DNA of 64,000 bases from positions 3,038,001 through 3,102,000 of the forward strand of contig NZ_CP121252.1 in the NCBI RefSeq assembly GCF_029637705.1, read 5' to 3'. Position numbers and translations under genes: made by a program. The stretch is from Citricoccus muralis. GTDB taxonomy: Bacteria; Actinomycetota; Actinomycetes; Actinomycetales; Micrococcaceae. Of this stretch, positions 51,714 to 60,433 are shown in pieces. The stretch's first letter is position 1, and every line of letters starts with the position of its first letter. The notes under the pieces were generated by a model. The model saw nothing but the letters and a program-made list of their open reading frames with translations. It had not been told where the DNA came from and ran no database searches.

Positions 51714-53168
51714 GTGATCACCGGGGAACTGAAATCCAAGATCGACCGCGTGTGGGATGCCTTCTGGTCGGGAGGCATCAGCAATCCGCTGGAAGTCATC
51801 GAGCAGATCACCTACCTGCTGTTCATCCGCCGACTGGACGAGATCCAGACCCTCGCCGAGAATAAGGCACGGGTCACCGGCAAGCCGATCGAGAATCCAG
51901 TGTTTTTGGCAGGCCAGACGGATCTTCGGTGGAGCCACTTCAAGAACACCTCCCCCGAGGTGATGTTCAAGATCATCGGTGACGAGGTCTTTCCGTTCCT
52001 GCGTGGAATGGGCGATGGCACCACATACAGCCAGCACATGAAAGATGCTCGCTTCACCATCCCCACCCCGTCCTTGCTGTCGAAGGTCGTCGACATGCTC
52101 GACGGCATCCCGATGACCGACCGCGACACTAACGGCGACCTTTACGAATATCTGCTGTCGAAAATCGCCTCGGCTGGCGTGAACGGACAGTTCCGCACCC
52201 CGCGCCACATCATCGACCTCATGGTCCAGATGACCGCGCCGACAGCGGTCGATGAGATCTGCGACCCCGCCTGCGGCACCGCTGGATTCCTTGTCTCGGC
52301 GAGCGAGTACGTCCGCGAGACTCACAATGATGCGCTGCTGGATGCCACACAACGGCGCCATTTCCACCATTCGATGTTCCACGGCTATGACTTCGACTCG
52401 ACCATGCTCCGCATCGGCAGCATGAACATGCTCATGCACGGTATCGAAGCCCCGGATATTCGTTACCGTGACTCACTTTCTGAGGGTGCCGCTGGGGATA
52501 CCGAGAAGTACACGCTCATCCTCGCCAATCCGCCTTTCGCTGGGTCTCTGGACTACGAGTCAACCGCGAAGGATTTGCAGAACACGGTCAAAACGAAGAA
52601 GACCGAGCTGCTGTTCCTTGCCTTGTTCTTGAAACTCCTCAAGACTGGCGGTCGCGCTGCGGTCATCGTTCCCGATGGAGTACTGTTCGGCTTGAGCTCA
52701 GCTCACAAGAAGCTGCGCAAGACGCTCGTTGAAGACCAAAAGCTGGATGCCGTCGTCAAGCTTCCCTCTGGCGTCTTCCGCCCCTACGCCGGTGTCTCGA
52801 CCGCCATCCTCTTTTTCACCAAAACGAACGATGGCGGCACGGATAACGTCTGGTTCTACGATGTGCGTGCCGATGGGTTCTCTCTGGACGACAAACGCAG
52901 CCCCGTTGAAGCAAACGATCTGCCGGATGTGCTGGCTCGCTGGCAAGCGCGAGATGCAGAAAAGGATCGCGCCCGCACCGACCAGTCGTTCTTCGTGCCC
53001 AAGACGGACATCGTCGCGCAGGGGTATGACCTCACTATCAACAGGTACAAAGAAGTCGTCTACGAAGAAGTCGAACATCCCGCCCCGCTCGACATCATCG
53101 CCGACATCGAGAAGTTGGATGCCGAAATCGCTGCCGACCTCGACGAGCTGAAGGCGATGCTCTCGTGA
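51714..53168 (+). CDS. hsdM: type I restriction-modification methyltransferase subunit
   Basis: The 484-residue N6-adenine methyltransferase has an N-terminal HsdM helical domain (ITYLLFIRRLDEIQ), SAM motif I in DPACGTAGFLVSASEYV near residue 184, and the catalytic NPPF in ILANPPFAGSLDYES near residue 272. It methylates the host site as part of the HsdM2-HsdS complex and forms the nuclease with HsdR. GTG is the start. Base composition is less GC-rich than in the neighbouring core genes, a sign of acquisition. The stop overlaps hsdS (GTGA). Confidence 0.95.
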   Translation: MITGELKSKIDRVWDAFWSGGISNPLEVIEQITYLLFIRRLDEIQTLAENKARVTGKPIENPVFLAGQTDLRWSHFKNTSPEVMFKIIGDEVFPFLRGMGDGTTYSQHMKDARFTIPTPSLLSKVVDMLDGIPMTDRDTNGDLYEYLLSKIASAGVNGQFRTPRHIIDLMVQMTAPTAVDEICDPACGTAGFLVSASEYVRETHNDALLDATQRRHFHHSMFHGYDFDSTMLRIGSMNMLMHGIEAPDIRYRDSLSEGAAGDTEKYTLILANPPFAGSLDYESTAKDLQNTVKTKKTELLFLALFLKLLKTGGRAAVIVPDGVLFGLSSAHKKLRKTLVEDQKLDAVVKLPSGVFRPYAGVSTAILFFTKTNDGGTDNVWFYDVRADGFSLDDKRSPVEANDLPDVLARWQARDAEKDRARTDQSFFVPKTDIVAQGYDLTINRYKEVVYEEVEHPAPLDIIADIEKLDAEIAADLDELKAMLS

Positions 53169-54307
53169 AAACAGTTGTCCTCGGCGATCTAATTCGTCCG
53201 GCGGGACGAAAGGCGGGCGCCGACACCAACTTCCCCGTTTACTCAGTGACCAAGCACTCGGGATTCGTACCGAGTTTGGAGTACTTCAAGAAGCAGGTAT
53301 TCAGTCGCGAAGTCACCGGATACAAGCTTGTCGAGCCCGGGGACTTTGCTTATGCCACCATCCATCTCGACGAAGGATCCATCGGCATTGCACCCGAACG
53401 TGGACTCATAAGTCCGATGTATACGGTGTTCAGCGCTGACGGATCTCGCGTGGACTCTAACTACCTGATCCGGTTCCTCAAGAGCCCCCGGGCACTCGCG
53501 CATTACCCTCAGCTAGGCAAAGGCGCTATCCACCGGCGCAAATCGATTTCACTAAGCGCGCTCGGAAATCTCCCCATTCCCCTCCCCTCGATCCCCGAGC
53601 AGCAACGGATCGCGGCGCTCCTTGACCGAGCCGACGCGATCCGCACCAAGCGCCGCCAGGTTCTCGCCCACCTCGACTCGCTCACCCAGTCGATCTTCCA
53701 CGACATGTTCGGTCACCCTTTTTCAAACGAACGCCATTTCCCGAAGGAGTCGATCGGCTCGCTCGCGACTGTGGAGACTGGCAACTCACCATCCCGCGCT
53801 TCCGCCGAGAATTTCGGCAATGCGATCGAATGGATTAAGTCTGACAATCTCGGCAATGTCATCGCGACGCGTGCAATCGAAGGGCTCTCCGAGACCGGAA
53901 TGAGACGCGCTCGAATCGCCCCGGCTGGCTCCATCCTCGTCACCTGTATTGCAGGCAGTGCTTTAAGTATCGGTAAGGCCTCCATTGTCGATCGCCCTGT
54001 CGCTTTTAATCAGCAGATCAATGCGATACTCCCTTCTGATTCCATCGACGCCATGTTCCTGCTCGGTCAGCTAAAAACATTCCCTGAGCTAGTCCGTGGT
54101 AGGTCGACCGGAGGGATGAAAGGTCTCGTCAACAAATCAGCATTCGCCTCGATAGAAGTCCTTGTGCCACCCCGAAAAACCCAACGCATTTACGCTCAAC
54201 GCATGCAAGTACTTATAGGTTTACGACAGGCCACCCTTCATGCACTCACCGCCGACGATGACCTCTTCGCCTCACTTCAGTCCCGGGCATTTCGGGGAGA
54301 TCTCTAA
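53165..54307 (+). CDS. hsdS: type I restriction-modification specificity subunit
   Basis: The 380-residue protein has two target-recognition domains, each followed by a conserved helical spacer: LSALGNLPIPLPSIPEQQRIAALLDRADAIRTKRRQVLAHLDSLTQSIFHDMFG in the middle and KSAFASIEVLVPPRKTQRIYAQRMQVLIGLRQ at the end. The two halves of a split DNA site are read by these domains. Its GTG overlaps the hsdM stop. The second recognition domain has a notably lower GC content, which fits domain exchange between systems. Confidence 0.92.
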   Translation: MKTVVLGDLIRPAGRKAGADTNFPVYSVTKHSGFVPSLEYFKKQVFSREVTGYKLVEPGDFAYATIHLDEGSIGIAPERGLISPMYTVFSADGSRVDSNYLIRFLKSPRALAHYPQLGKGAIHRRKSISLSALGNLPIPLPSIPEQQRIAALLDRADAIRTKRRQVLAHLDSLTQSIFHDMFGHPFSNERHFPKESIGSLATVETGNSPSRASAENFGNAIEWIKSDNLGNVIATRAIEGLSETGMRRARIAPAGSILVTCIAGSALSIGKASIVDRPVAFNQQINAILPSDSIDAMFLLGQLKTFPELVRGRSTGGMKGLVNKSAFASIEVLVPPRKTQRIYAQRMQVLIGLRQATLHALTADDDLFASLQSRAFRGDL

Positions 54308-54368
54308 ACCAAGCCATTCAGGTAGCCACTTATATCGCCCGCGATAACCCTTGCACTACAGTAGAGAT

Positions 54369-54812
54369 ATGGATATTCGGGCTGAGCGACTTGCGGCAGG
54401 CATGAGCCAGTCGCAGCTGGCACGCGCCGCAAAGGTTTCGCAACCGAATATATCCGCCTACGAGAACGGCCGCCGCGAGCCCAGCCCCGAGGTGCTAGAA
54501 CGACTGCGCCGCGCTCTCAACGCGCCACCAATGCACCGAATTGACCAGCACCGCGCCGACATCCACCGCCTCGTTTCCGAGCACCGTGCCGCCGCGCCCC
54601 GCATCTTCGGATCAGTGGCACGCGGTGACAATACCGCAGGCTCCGACCTCGACCTACTCGTCGACTTCACGCCGGATGCCAGCCTGCTCGACATCATCGG
54701 ACTCCGGCTCGACCTGGTTGATCTACTGCACATCGACGTCGATGTGGTGGACGTCGATTCACTTCGTGGGGAGATGCGCGAGCGGATACTCAAGGAAGCC
54801 GTCGCCATATGA
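54369..54812 (+). CDS. XRE helix-turn-helix fused to MNT nucleotidyltransferase (antitoxin, MntA-like)
   Basis: The 147-residue protein has an N-terminal XRE domain (RAERLAAGMSQSQLARAAKVSQPNISAYENGRREPSPEVLERLRRAL) and a C-terminal minimal nucleotidyltransferase with the GS-x10-DxD motif (FGSVARGDNTAGSDLDLLVDF). MntA-type antitoxins adenylylate HEPN ribonucleases to silence them; the added XRE domain suggests DNA binding and autoregulation. A -10-like TACAGT (54357-54362) lies six bases before the ATG. The stop overlaps the HEPN gene (ATGA). Confidence 0.9.
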   Translation: MDIRAERLAAGMSQSQLARAAKVSQPNISAYENGRREPSPEVLERLRRALNAPPMHRIDQHRADIHRLVSEHRAAAPRIFGSVARGDNTAGSDLDLLVDFTPDASLLDIIGLRLDLVDLLHIDVDVVDVDSLRGEMRERILKEAVAI

Positions 54813-55162
54813 CCTCGGAGGCGGCGAAAACGCAGGATGCGGCAACACGCGTGGTTGCAGTGTGCGACGTGATTAGCGACATCGTCTCCGCAGGCGAGGA
54901 GAAATTCCTTGCGAACGTCCAAACTCAGTGGGCCGCCCAGATGGGGCTCATCCGCATCGGCGAAGCTGTATCGAAGATCCCTCTTCCCGTGCGTGAGCGC
55001 TTCCCCGCCCAGCCATGGCGAGCAATCATCGACATGCGCAACTTTGCCGCCCACCAATACGACGACCTCAACCAACACCGCGTATGGCGCACGATCGTGA
55101 GCGACGTGCCCGCGCTGCGCACGTATCTCATCGACACCGTCATCCCTGGGGTGGATACATGA
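54809..55162 (+). CDS. HEPN (DUF86, HepT-like) ribonuclease toxin
   Basis: The 117-residue all-helical protein has the HEPN RNase motif R-x4-H in MRNFAAHQY (Arg about 76, His about 81). An upstream GLIRIGEAVSKIPLPVRERFPAQPWRAIIDMRN stretch is standard for DUF86. HepT toxins cleave RNA and are controlled by the MNT partner encoded just upstream. The gene overlaps its neighbours on both sides (ATGA), so it is translationally locked between the antitoxin and hsdR. Confidence 0.9.
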   Translation: MTSEAAKTQDAATRVVAVCDVISDIVSAGEEKFLANVQTQWAAQMGLIRIGEAVSKIPLPVRERFPAQPWRAIIDMRNFAAHQYDDLNQHRVWRTIVSDVPALRTYLIDTVIPGVDT

Positions 55163-58100
55163 GCAACTTCGCCTTCCTGCGAGAGACGATCCCACAGCTG
55201 TTCACCGACGCTGCCCGGGCGGAGTCCTATCTCGCGTCCGATCCGCGCTCGGCGTGCTTCTACAGTCGCCGCGCTGTCGAGCTCCTAGTCGACTACCTCT
55301 ACGACGTGCTGTCGCTACGGGAGCCGTACCGAAGTGACCTTGCCGCGAAGATCAGTGACGCCTCGTTCAAAACACACGTGCCACCAGCCATCGGACAAAA
55401 GCTCACGGCAATCAGGCGCATGGCAAACACGGCCGTCCACGACACTCGGCAGATCAGCCAAGAAACGTCACTTGCAGTGTTGCGAGAGCTGTTCAACGTC
55501 ATCGTCTGGGCGTCCTACCACTACTCTCCTCGGCCTGATGTGGTGCCCCTCCAGGCGCGGTTCGACCCAGCTCTAGCCGCCCGTTCAGCCCCGCTCTCAC
55601 GCGAGGAGATTTCCCAACTTACGGAAAAATTCCGCGAGCAAGATGAGGAGCACGCCCGTGTGCTCGCCAAGAGGGATGAGCGGCTCGCGGCACACGAGGC
55701 CGAAATCGCCGAACTTCAGGCGAAAATCGCTAAGGCCCAGGCGTCCGTCGCGCCAGACACCCGGGACTACGACGAAGCCGCCGCGCGCGATCAGTTCATC
55801 GACGTTCTCCTGCGCGAGGCCGGCTGGCCCTTGGACCAAGACCGCGATCGCGAATACGAAGTCCAAGGTATGCCCACCGCTGAGGGGCGTGGCTTTGTCG
55901 ACTATGTGTTGTGGGGTGCCGATGGTCTGCCGCTTGCGGTGATCGAAGCGAAGCGCACGGCAATGTCGCCGGACGTCGGGCAGCAACAGGCGAAGCTCTA
56001 TGCCGACTGCCTGGAGCGCGAGTTCGGACGCCGACCAGTGATCTTCTACACCAACGGCTACGTCCACCGCATCTGGGACGACGCGGGGGGCTACCCGCCG
56101 CGCGAGGTTCAAGGCTTCTACACACGTGACGAGTTGGAATTACTCATCCAACGCCGACGCACAAAGCAACCGCTGTCGCCCCAGCCTGTGAACACTGATA
56201 TCGCAGGGCGTCCGTACCAGGTGCGGGCGATCAAAGCCGTTAGCGATGCCTTCGATCGTCATCAGCGCGAAGCACTCCTGGTGATGGCCACTGGCTCCGG
56301 GAAGACCCGCACCACGATCGCTCTGGTCGATCTGTTGCAGAAAGCCAACTGGGTCAAACGAGTGCTGTTTCTTGCCGACCGTACCGCGCTCGTGAAACAG
56401 GCTGCGAACGCCTTCAAAGCCCACTTACCTGGGTCGACTACCGTCAACCTTGTCACCGAGAAGGCCGTCGACGGGCGCGTCTACGTCTCGACCTATCCGA
56501 CCATGATGAATCTCATCAACGAGGTCGACAACAAACTGCGGCGCTTCGGACCAGGATACTTCGACCTCATCGTGATTGATGAGGCGCATCGCTCCATCTA
56601 CGCCAAGTACGGCGCAATTTTCGACTACTTTGACGCCATGCTGGTCGGCCTGACTGCCACCCCGAAGGACGAAGTCGACCACAATACCTATCGACTGTTT
56701 CACCTTGAGGATGGTGTCCCCACCGACAATTACTCGCTCGATGAAGCCGTGGACGAGGGGTATCTCGTGCCTCCGCGTGGCGTGAGCTTTGACGGTGGCT
56801 TCTTGCGCGCAGGAATTCAGTATGCCGACCTGAGTGAGGAAGAGAAGGAACAATGGGATTCCCTTGACTGGGGAGATAACGGCCCGCCCGACGAGGTCGG
56901 GGCCGAAGAGATCAATCGATTCCTATTCAACGAAGACACCGTCGATAAGGTCCTCGAGACGCTGATGGTACGCGGCTACAAGGTGGCCGGCAGCGACCGT
57001 TTGGGTAAGACCATCATCTTCGCGAAAAATCAGAAGCATGCCGAATTCATCCAGCGTCGCTTCGACCTCGCCTATCCGGAGTATGCGGGCCATTTCGCCC
57101 GTGTCATCACGCACGGCACCCCGTACGCGCAAAGTCTCATCGACGACTTCTCGGTTCCGGACAAGGCGCCGCATATTGCGATCAGCGTCGATATGCTCGA
57201 CACCGGAATTGATGTGCCCGAGGTTGTGAACCTCCTGTTCTTCAAGATGGTGCGATCCAAGTCGAAATTCTGGCAGATGATCGGCCGCGGCACACGATTG
57301 AGCCCCGACCTCTTTGGACCAGGAGAAGATAAACAAGACTTTCTCGTCTTCGATTTCTGCGGCAATCTCGAGTACTTCGGCCAAGACCTTCCCGGCTCGC
57401 AAGGCCAGATCCAAAAATCGCTCTCACAGCGATTGTTTGAGGCCCGTCTCGGGCTCGTGACCGCACTGGGCGACGCTGAGCCAGAGTTACGCACCTCGAC
57501 CGCAGCTACGCTACATTCAATCGTCGAGGGGATGAACCTCGACAATTTCGTCGTACGTCCCCACCGTGCGGCAGTCGAGGAATTCGCCGAGAAGGATGCG
57601 TGGAAGCAACTCACGCCCGCAAAAGCCGAGCGGCTGCTGCCCATCGCCGGGCTACCCACCTCAGTCCGCGATGACGACGAGGACGCCAAACGATTCGACT
57701 TGCTGATTCTTCGTCGACAGCTGGCACAACTCGATGGGGACGCGATACTCGCCGAACGGATCCGAGAAACCGTCCAGCATATTGCGACATCCTTGCTCAG
57801 CAAGCTAGCAATCCCGTCTGTGGCGGAGCAGAGCGTTCTGCTGGAATCAATAGCTGGCGATGAGTGGTGGTTCGACGTGACACTACCGATGCTCGAACTT
57901 GCACGACAGCGGGTTCGTGGCTTGGTGCGCTTTATCGAGAAGACCCAGCGGAGTCCCGTATACACAGATTTCGAAGACCTCTTGGGGGACGGTGTAGAAG
58001 TCGATTTTCCGCGCATCACCCCAGGCACTGACTTCGTACGCTTCCAGTCCAAGGCAGAAGCGTATCTTCGCCAGCACTTGGAACATCTTGCGCTGCAGCG

Positions 58101-58509
58101 GCTCCGCAGAAATAAGCAACTCACTCCGGGCGATCTCTCGGAGCTCGAAGGCATGCTCGTCGAAGCCGGTGCCGGACCTATCGACATCGTTTGGGCGAAT
58201 GAGCAAGGCGGGGGCCTCGGGATCTTCATCCGCGGTCTCGTCGGACTCGACCGGGCCGCTGCCGCTGAAGCATTCAAGGACTATCTGGATGAGACCAGGT
58301 TTACCGTCGATCAGGTCCGTTTCGTCAATCTCATCGTTGACGAGCTGACGCGCAACGGTGTGATGGACCCAGAGCGCCTGTTCGAGCCTCCATATACCGA
58401 CCATGCACCAATAGGACCGGATATGGTTTTCCCTCAATCTGACGTGGAGGTCATCATCGATACCTTGCACGACATACGCAACACCGCCGTGCCACCAGAG
58501 GTGGCGTAG
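55159..58509 (+). CDS. hsdR: type I restriction endonuclease subunit R
   Basis: The 1116-residue motor nuclease has a DUF4145-like N-terminus (residues about 10-120), a coiled coil (about 150-200), an HsdR_N nuclease domain (REYEVQGMPTAEGRGFVDYVLWGADGLPLAVIEAKRT, a PD-(D/E)xK site), helicase motif I ATGSGKTRTT near 380, the DEAH box in LIVIDEAHRS near 473, motif VI QMIGRGTRL near 710, and an EcoEI-type C-terminal domain. It translocates DNA and cuts unmethylated DNA with HsdM/HsdS. The ATG overlaps the HEPN stop (ATGA), which ties hsdR to the toxin-antitoxin promoter. Confidence 0.93.
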   Translation: MSNFAFLRETIPQLFTDAARAESYLASDPRSACFYSRRAVELLVDYLYDVLSLREPYRSDLAAKISDASFKTHVPPAIGQKLTAIRRMANTAVHDTRQISQETSLAVLRELFNVIVWASYHYSPRPDVVPLQARFDPALAARSAPLSREEISQLTEKFREQDEEHARVLAKRDERLAAHEAEIAELQAKIAKAQASVAPDTRDYDEAAARDQFIDVLLREAGWPLDQDRDREYEVQGMPTAEGRGFVDYVLWGADGLPLAVIEAKRTAMSPDVGQQQAKLYADCLEREFGRRPVIFYTNGYVHRIWDDAGGYPPREVQGFYTRDELELLIQRRRTKQPLSPQPVNTDIAGRPYQVRAIKAVSDAFDRHQREALLVMATGSGKTRTTIALVDLLQKANWVKRVLFLADRTALVKQAANAFKAHLPGSTTVNLVTEKAVDGRVYVSTYPTMMNLINEVDNKLRRFGPGYFDLIVIDEAHRSIYAKYGAIFDYFDAMLVGLTATPKDEVDHNTYRLFHLEDGVPTDNYSLDEAVDEGYLVPPRGVSFDGGFLRAGIQYADLSEEEKEQWDSLDWGDNGPPDEVGAEEINRFLFNEDTVDKVLETLMVRGYKVAGSDRLGKTIIFAKNQKHAEFIQRRFDLAYPEYAGHFARVITHGTPYAQSLIDDFSVPDKAPHIAISVDMLDTGIDVPEVVNLLFFKMVRSKSKFWQMIGRGTRLSPDLFGPGEDKQDFLVFDFCGNLEYFGQDLPGSQGQIQKSLSQRLFEARLGLVTALGDAEPELRTSTAATLHSIVEGMNLDNFVVRPHRAAVEEFAEKDAWKQLTPAKAERLLPIAGLPTSVRDDDEDAKRFDLLILRRQLAQLDGDAILAERIRETVQHIATSLLSKLAIPSVAEQSVLLESIAGDEWWFDVTLPMLELARQRVRGLVRFIEKTQRSPVYTDFEDLLGDGVEVDFPRITPGTDFVRFQSKAEAYLRQHLEHLALQRLRRNKQLTPGDLSELEGMLVEAGAGPIDIVWANEQGGGLGIFIRGLVGLDRAAAAEAFKDYLDETRFTVDQVRFVNLIVDELTRNGVMDPERLFEPPYTDHAPIGPDMVFPQSDVEVIIDTLHDIRNTAVPPEVA

Positions 58510-58533
58510 CTCCCCTCAGAAGGCGTGCTCGGC

Positions 58534-59910
58534 TTAGAAACCGCCTGAATCGGTGGCCATGTTGGAGAAGCGCGAGTAGTGGCCCTGGAATCCGACCACA
58601 ATGGTCTTGGTGGGGCCGTTACGGTGCTTGGCCACGATCAGGTCCGCTTCACCGGCACGCGGTGATTCCTTGTCATAGATGTCTTCACGGTGGAGCAGGA
58701 TGACCATGTCGGCGTCCTGCTCAATCGAGCCGGATTCACGCAGGTCGGAGACCTGAGGCTTCTTGTCGGTGCGCTGCTCAGAACCACGGTTCAGCTGGGA
58801 CAGCGCGATCACCGGCACCTCGAGCTCTTTGGCCAGCAGCTTCAGTGCACGCGAAAATTCGGCAACTTCCTGCTGACGGGATTCCACGCGCTTGCCCGAG
58901 CTCATCAGCTGCAGGTAGTCGAGAATCACCAGCTTCAGGTCGTGCTTCTGCTTGAGTCGACGGCATTTGGCGCGGATCTCCATCATGGACATGTTCGGGG
59001 AGTCATCGACGAAGAACGGGGACTCGTTGAGCCGACCGACGGTCGCGGCGATCTGGGTCCACTGCTCATTACGGATGGTGCCCTTGCGCAAATCCTGCAA
59101 CGCGATCGTGGCCTCGGCCGACAGCAGACGCATGGCGATCTCGTTCTTGCCCATTTCGAGGGAGAAGAACACGGTGGCCATGTTGTTCTTGATGGCCGCT
59201 GAGCGGGCGAAGTCCAGGGCCAGAGTGGATTTACCCACTGCGGGGCGGGCAGCGATCACGATCATCTGACCGCCATGTAGGCCCTGGGTCAGCTCGTCGA
59301 ATTCATAGAAGCCGGTGGGCACACCAGACATGCCGTCCCCGTGGGATCCGGCCGCTTCGATCTCATCCACGGTGTGCTCGAGAATGTCCGCCAGGGCGAC
59401 GTAGTCCTCAGACTGACGCCCCTCGGCCACCTTGTAGACCTCGGCCTGGGCCTCGTTGACGATTTCCTCGACTTCGCCGTCCTGGACGTAGCCCATCTGC
59501 GCGATCTTGGTACCCGCGCCCACCAGGCGTCGCAGCACCGCCTTCTCACGCACGATTTCAGCATAGAAACCGGCGTTGGCCGCGGTGGGCACCGACTGCA
59601 CCAGTTCGTGCAGCGTTGCCGCGCCACCGACGCGCTGGAGCTCCTGGCGCCGGTTCAGCAATGCGGTCACGGTGATGGCGTCGGCGGGCTCCCCGCGGCC
59701 ATACAAGTCGATGATGGCTTCGTAGACTAGCTCATGACCAGGAGAGTAGAAGTCGCGTCCGCGGATGATTTCCACGACGTCGGCAATCGCATCCTTGGAG
59801 AGCATCATCCCACCCAGTACCGAGCGTTCAGCATCGAGGTCCTGGGGAGGGGTGCGGTCATCGCGTGGGGCGCCGGAGCTTTGGGCGGAATCAAACCGCG
59901 TAGACGTCAC
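58534..59910 (-). CDS. dnaB: replicative DNA helicase
   Basis: The 458-residue helicase has a DnaB N-terminal domain (DLDAERSVLGGMMLSKDAIADVVEIIRGRDFYSPGHELVYEAI), the RecA-like core with Walker A (ARPAVGKSTLALDFAR), VVFFSLEM-type strand (ATVFFSLEMGKNEIAMRLL), LVILDYLQLMSSG and DLRESGSIEQDADMVILLHR. No intein is present. GTG is the start. It unwinds DNA at the fork with primase. The reverse-strand neighbours rplI, rpsR, ssb and rpsF are the classical context. hsdR ends only 24 bases away on the other strand. Confidence 0.95.
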   Translation of the reverse strand: MTSTRFDSAQSSGAPRDDRTPPQDLDAERSVLGGMMLSKDAIADVVEIIRGRDFYSPGHELVYEAIIDLYGRGEPADAITVTALLNRRQELQRVGGAATLHELVQSVPTAANAGFYAEIVREKAVLRRLVGAGTKIAQMGYVQDGEVEEIVNEAQAEVYKVAEGRQSEDYVALADILEHTVDEIEAAGSHGDGMSGVPTGFYEFDELTQGLHGGQMIVIAARPAVGKSTLALDFARSAAIKNNMATVFFSLEMGKNEIAMRLLSAEATIALQDLRKGTIRNEQWTQIAATVGRLNESPFFVDDSPNMSMMEIRAKCRRLKQKHDLKLVILDYLQLMSSGKRVESRQQEVAEFSRALKLLAKELEVPVIALSQLNRGSEQRTDKKPQVSDLRESGSIEQDADMVILLHREDIYDKESPRAGEADLIVAKHRNGPTKTIVVGFQGHYSRFSNMATDSGGF

Positions 59911-60433
59911 TGTTGCTTGATTCCCTTCCCCGAAACCCTCGCTCCGGCACCCTCACGCTTGGACCCCAAGAGCAGGAGGATGCACGCCGGAATACTGGTG
60001 CCAGCAGGCCGGCCAATATCCACTCGCTCAGGGGGAATACCACGTGACACTACTCGGCTTAGACATATCACTCAACCGCGTGTCGACCCCAGACTGTGGA
60101 TAACTTGTGAATTAAGTACCCACATGTGTGAAGTGTTTGGGGATAACTGGTGGAGAACCCGTGTCACTCCGTGCACAACAGCCCTCTGACTTGGGATTTT
60201 GCAGAACCTGGTGTGTGGACTCAGAGAATTTTTGCCCCAGTTTTTCCGCCTTGCACTAGGGGATTTTGTGTGGCAGTGGGAGTGGAACCGGGGCGAACTC
60301 CACAACGTAGTACGTTTATCCACAGCCTATCCACACCTGTTAATCCCGGAATAAAGCCAATGCTGAACACAAGGTGTCTGAACTTCGAACACCTGATGGA
60401 ACACCGGTGCTCAGTTCCGGTTCTGCGTGGAAC
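59911..60433. other. 523-base gene-free stretch between dnaB and the YggS-type gene
   Basis: No convincing reading frame was seen. The stretch holds a cluster of DnaA boxes between 60095 and 60335, with AT-richer segments in between (around 60215-60270). The dnaB promoter must lie in the part near 59911-60090. Confidence 0.7.
60095..60335. promoter_or_regulatory. DnaA-box cluster beside dnaB
   Basis: Two perfect DnaA boxes occur in opposite orientation: TGTGGATAA at 60095-60103 and TTATCCACA at 60316-60324. Two boxes with one mismatch lie near them: TGGGGATAA (60138-60146) and CTATCCACA (60327-60335). T-rich runs lie between. This could regulate dnaB or act as an additional DnaA-binding site; dnaA and dnaN are not in the window. 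Confidence 0.65.

Noticed and set aside
58534-59910. Intein in dnaB
   Set aside because: The helicase is 458 residues long and its Walker region is continuous, so no intein is present.
59911-60433. This stretch as the chromosomal origin
   Set aside because: dnaA, dnaN and rpmH are not in the window, and four boxes are few for an actinobacterial origin. It is kept only as a DnaA-box cluster.
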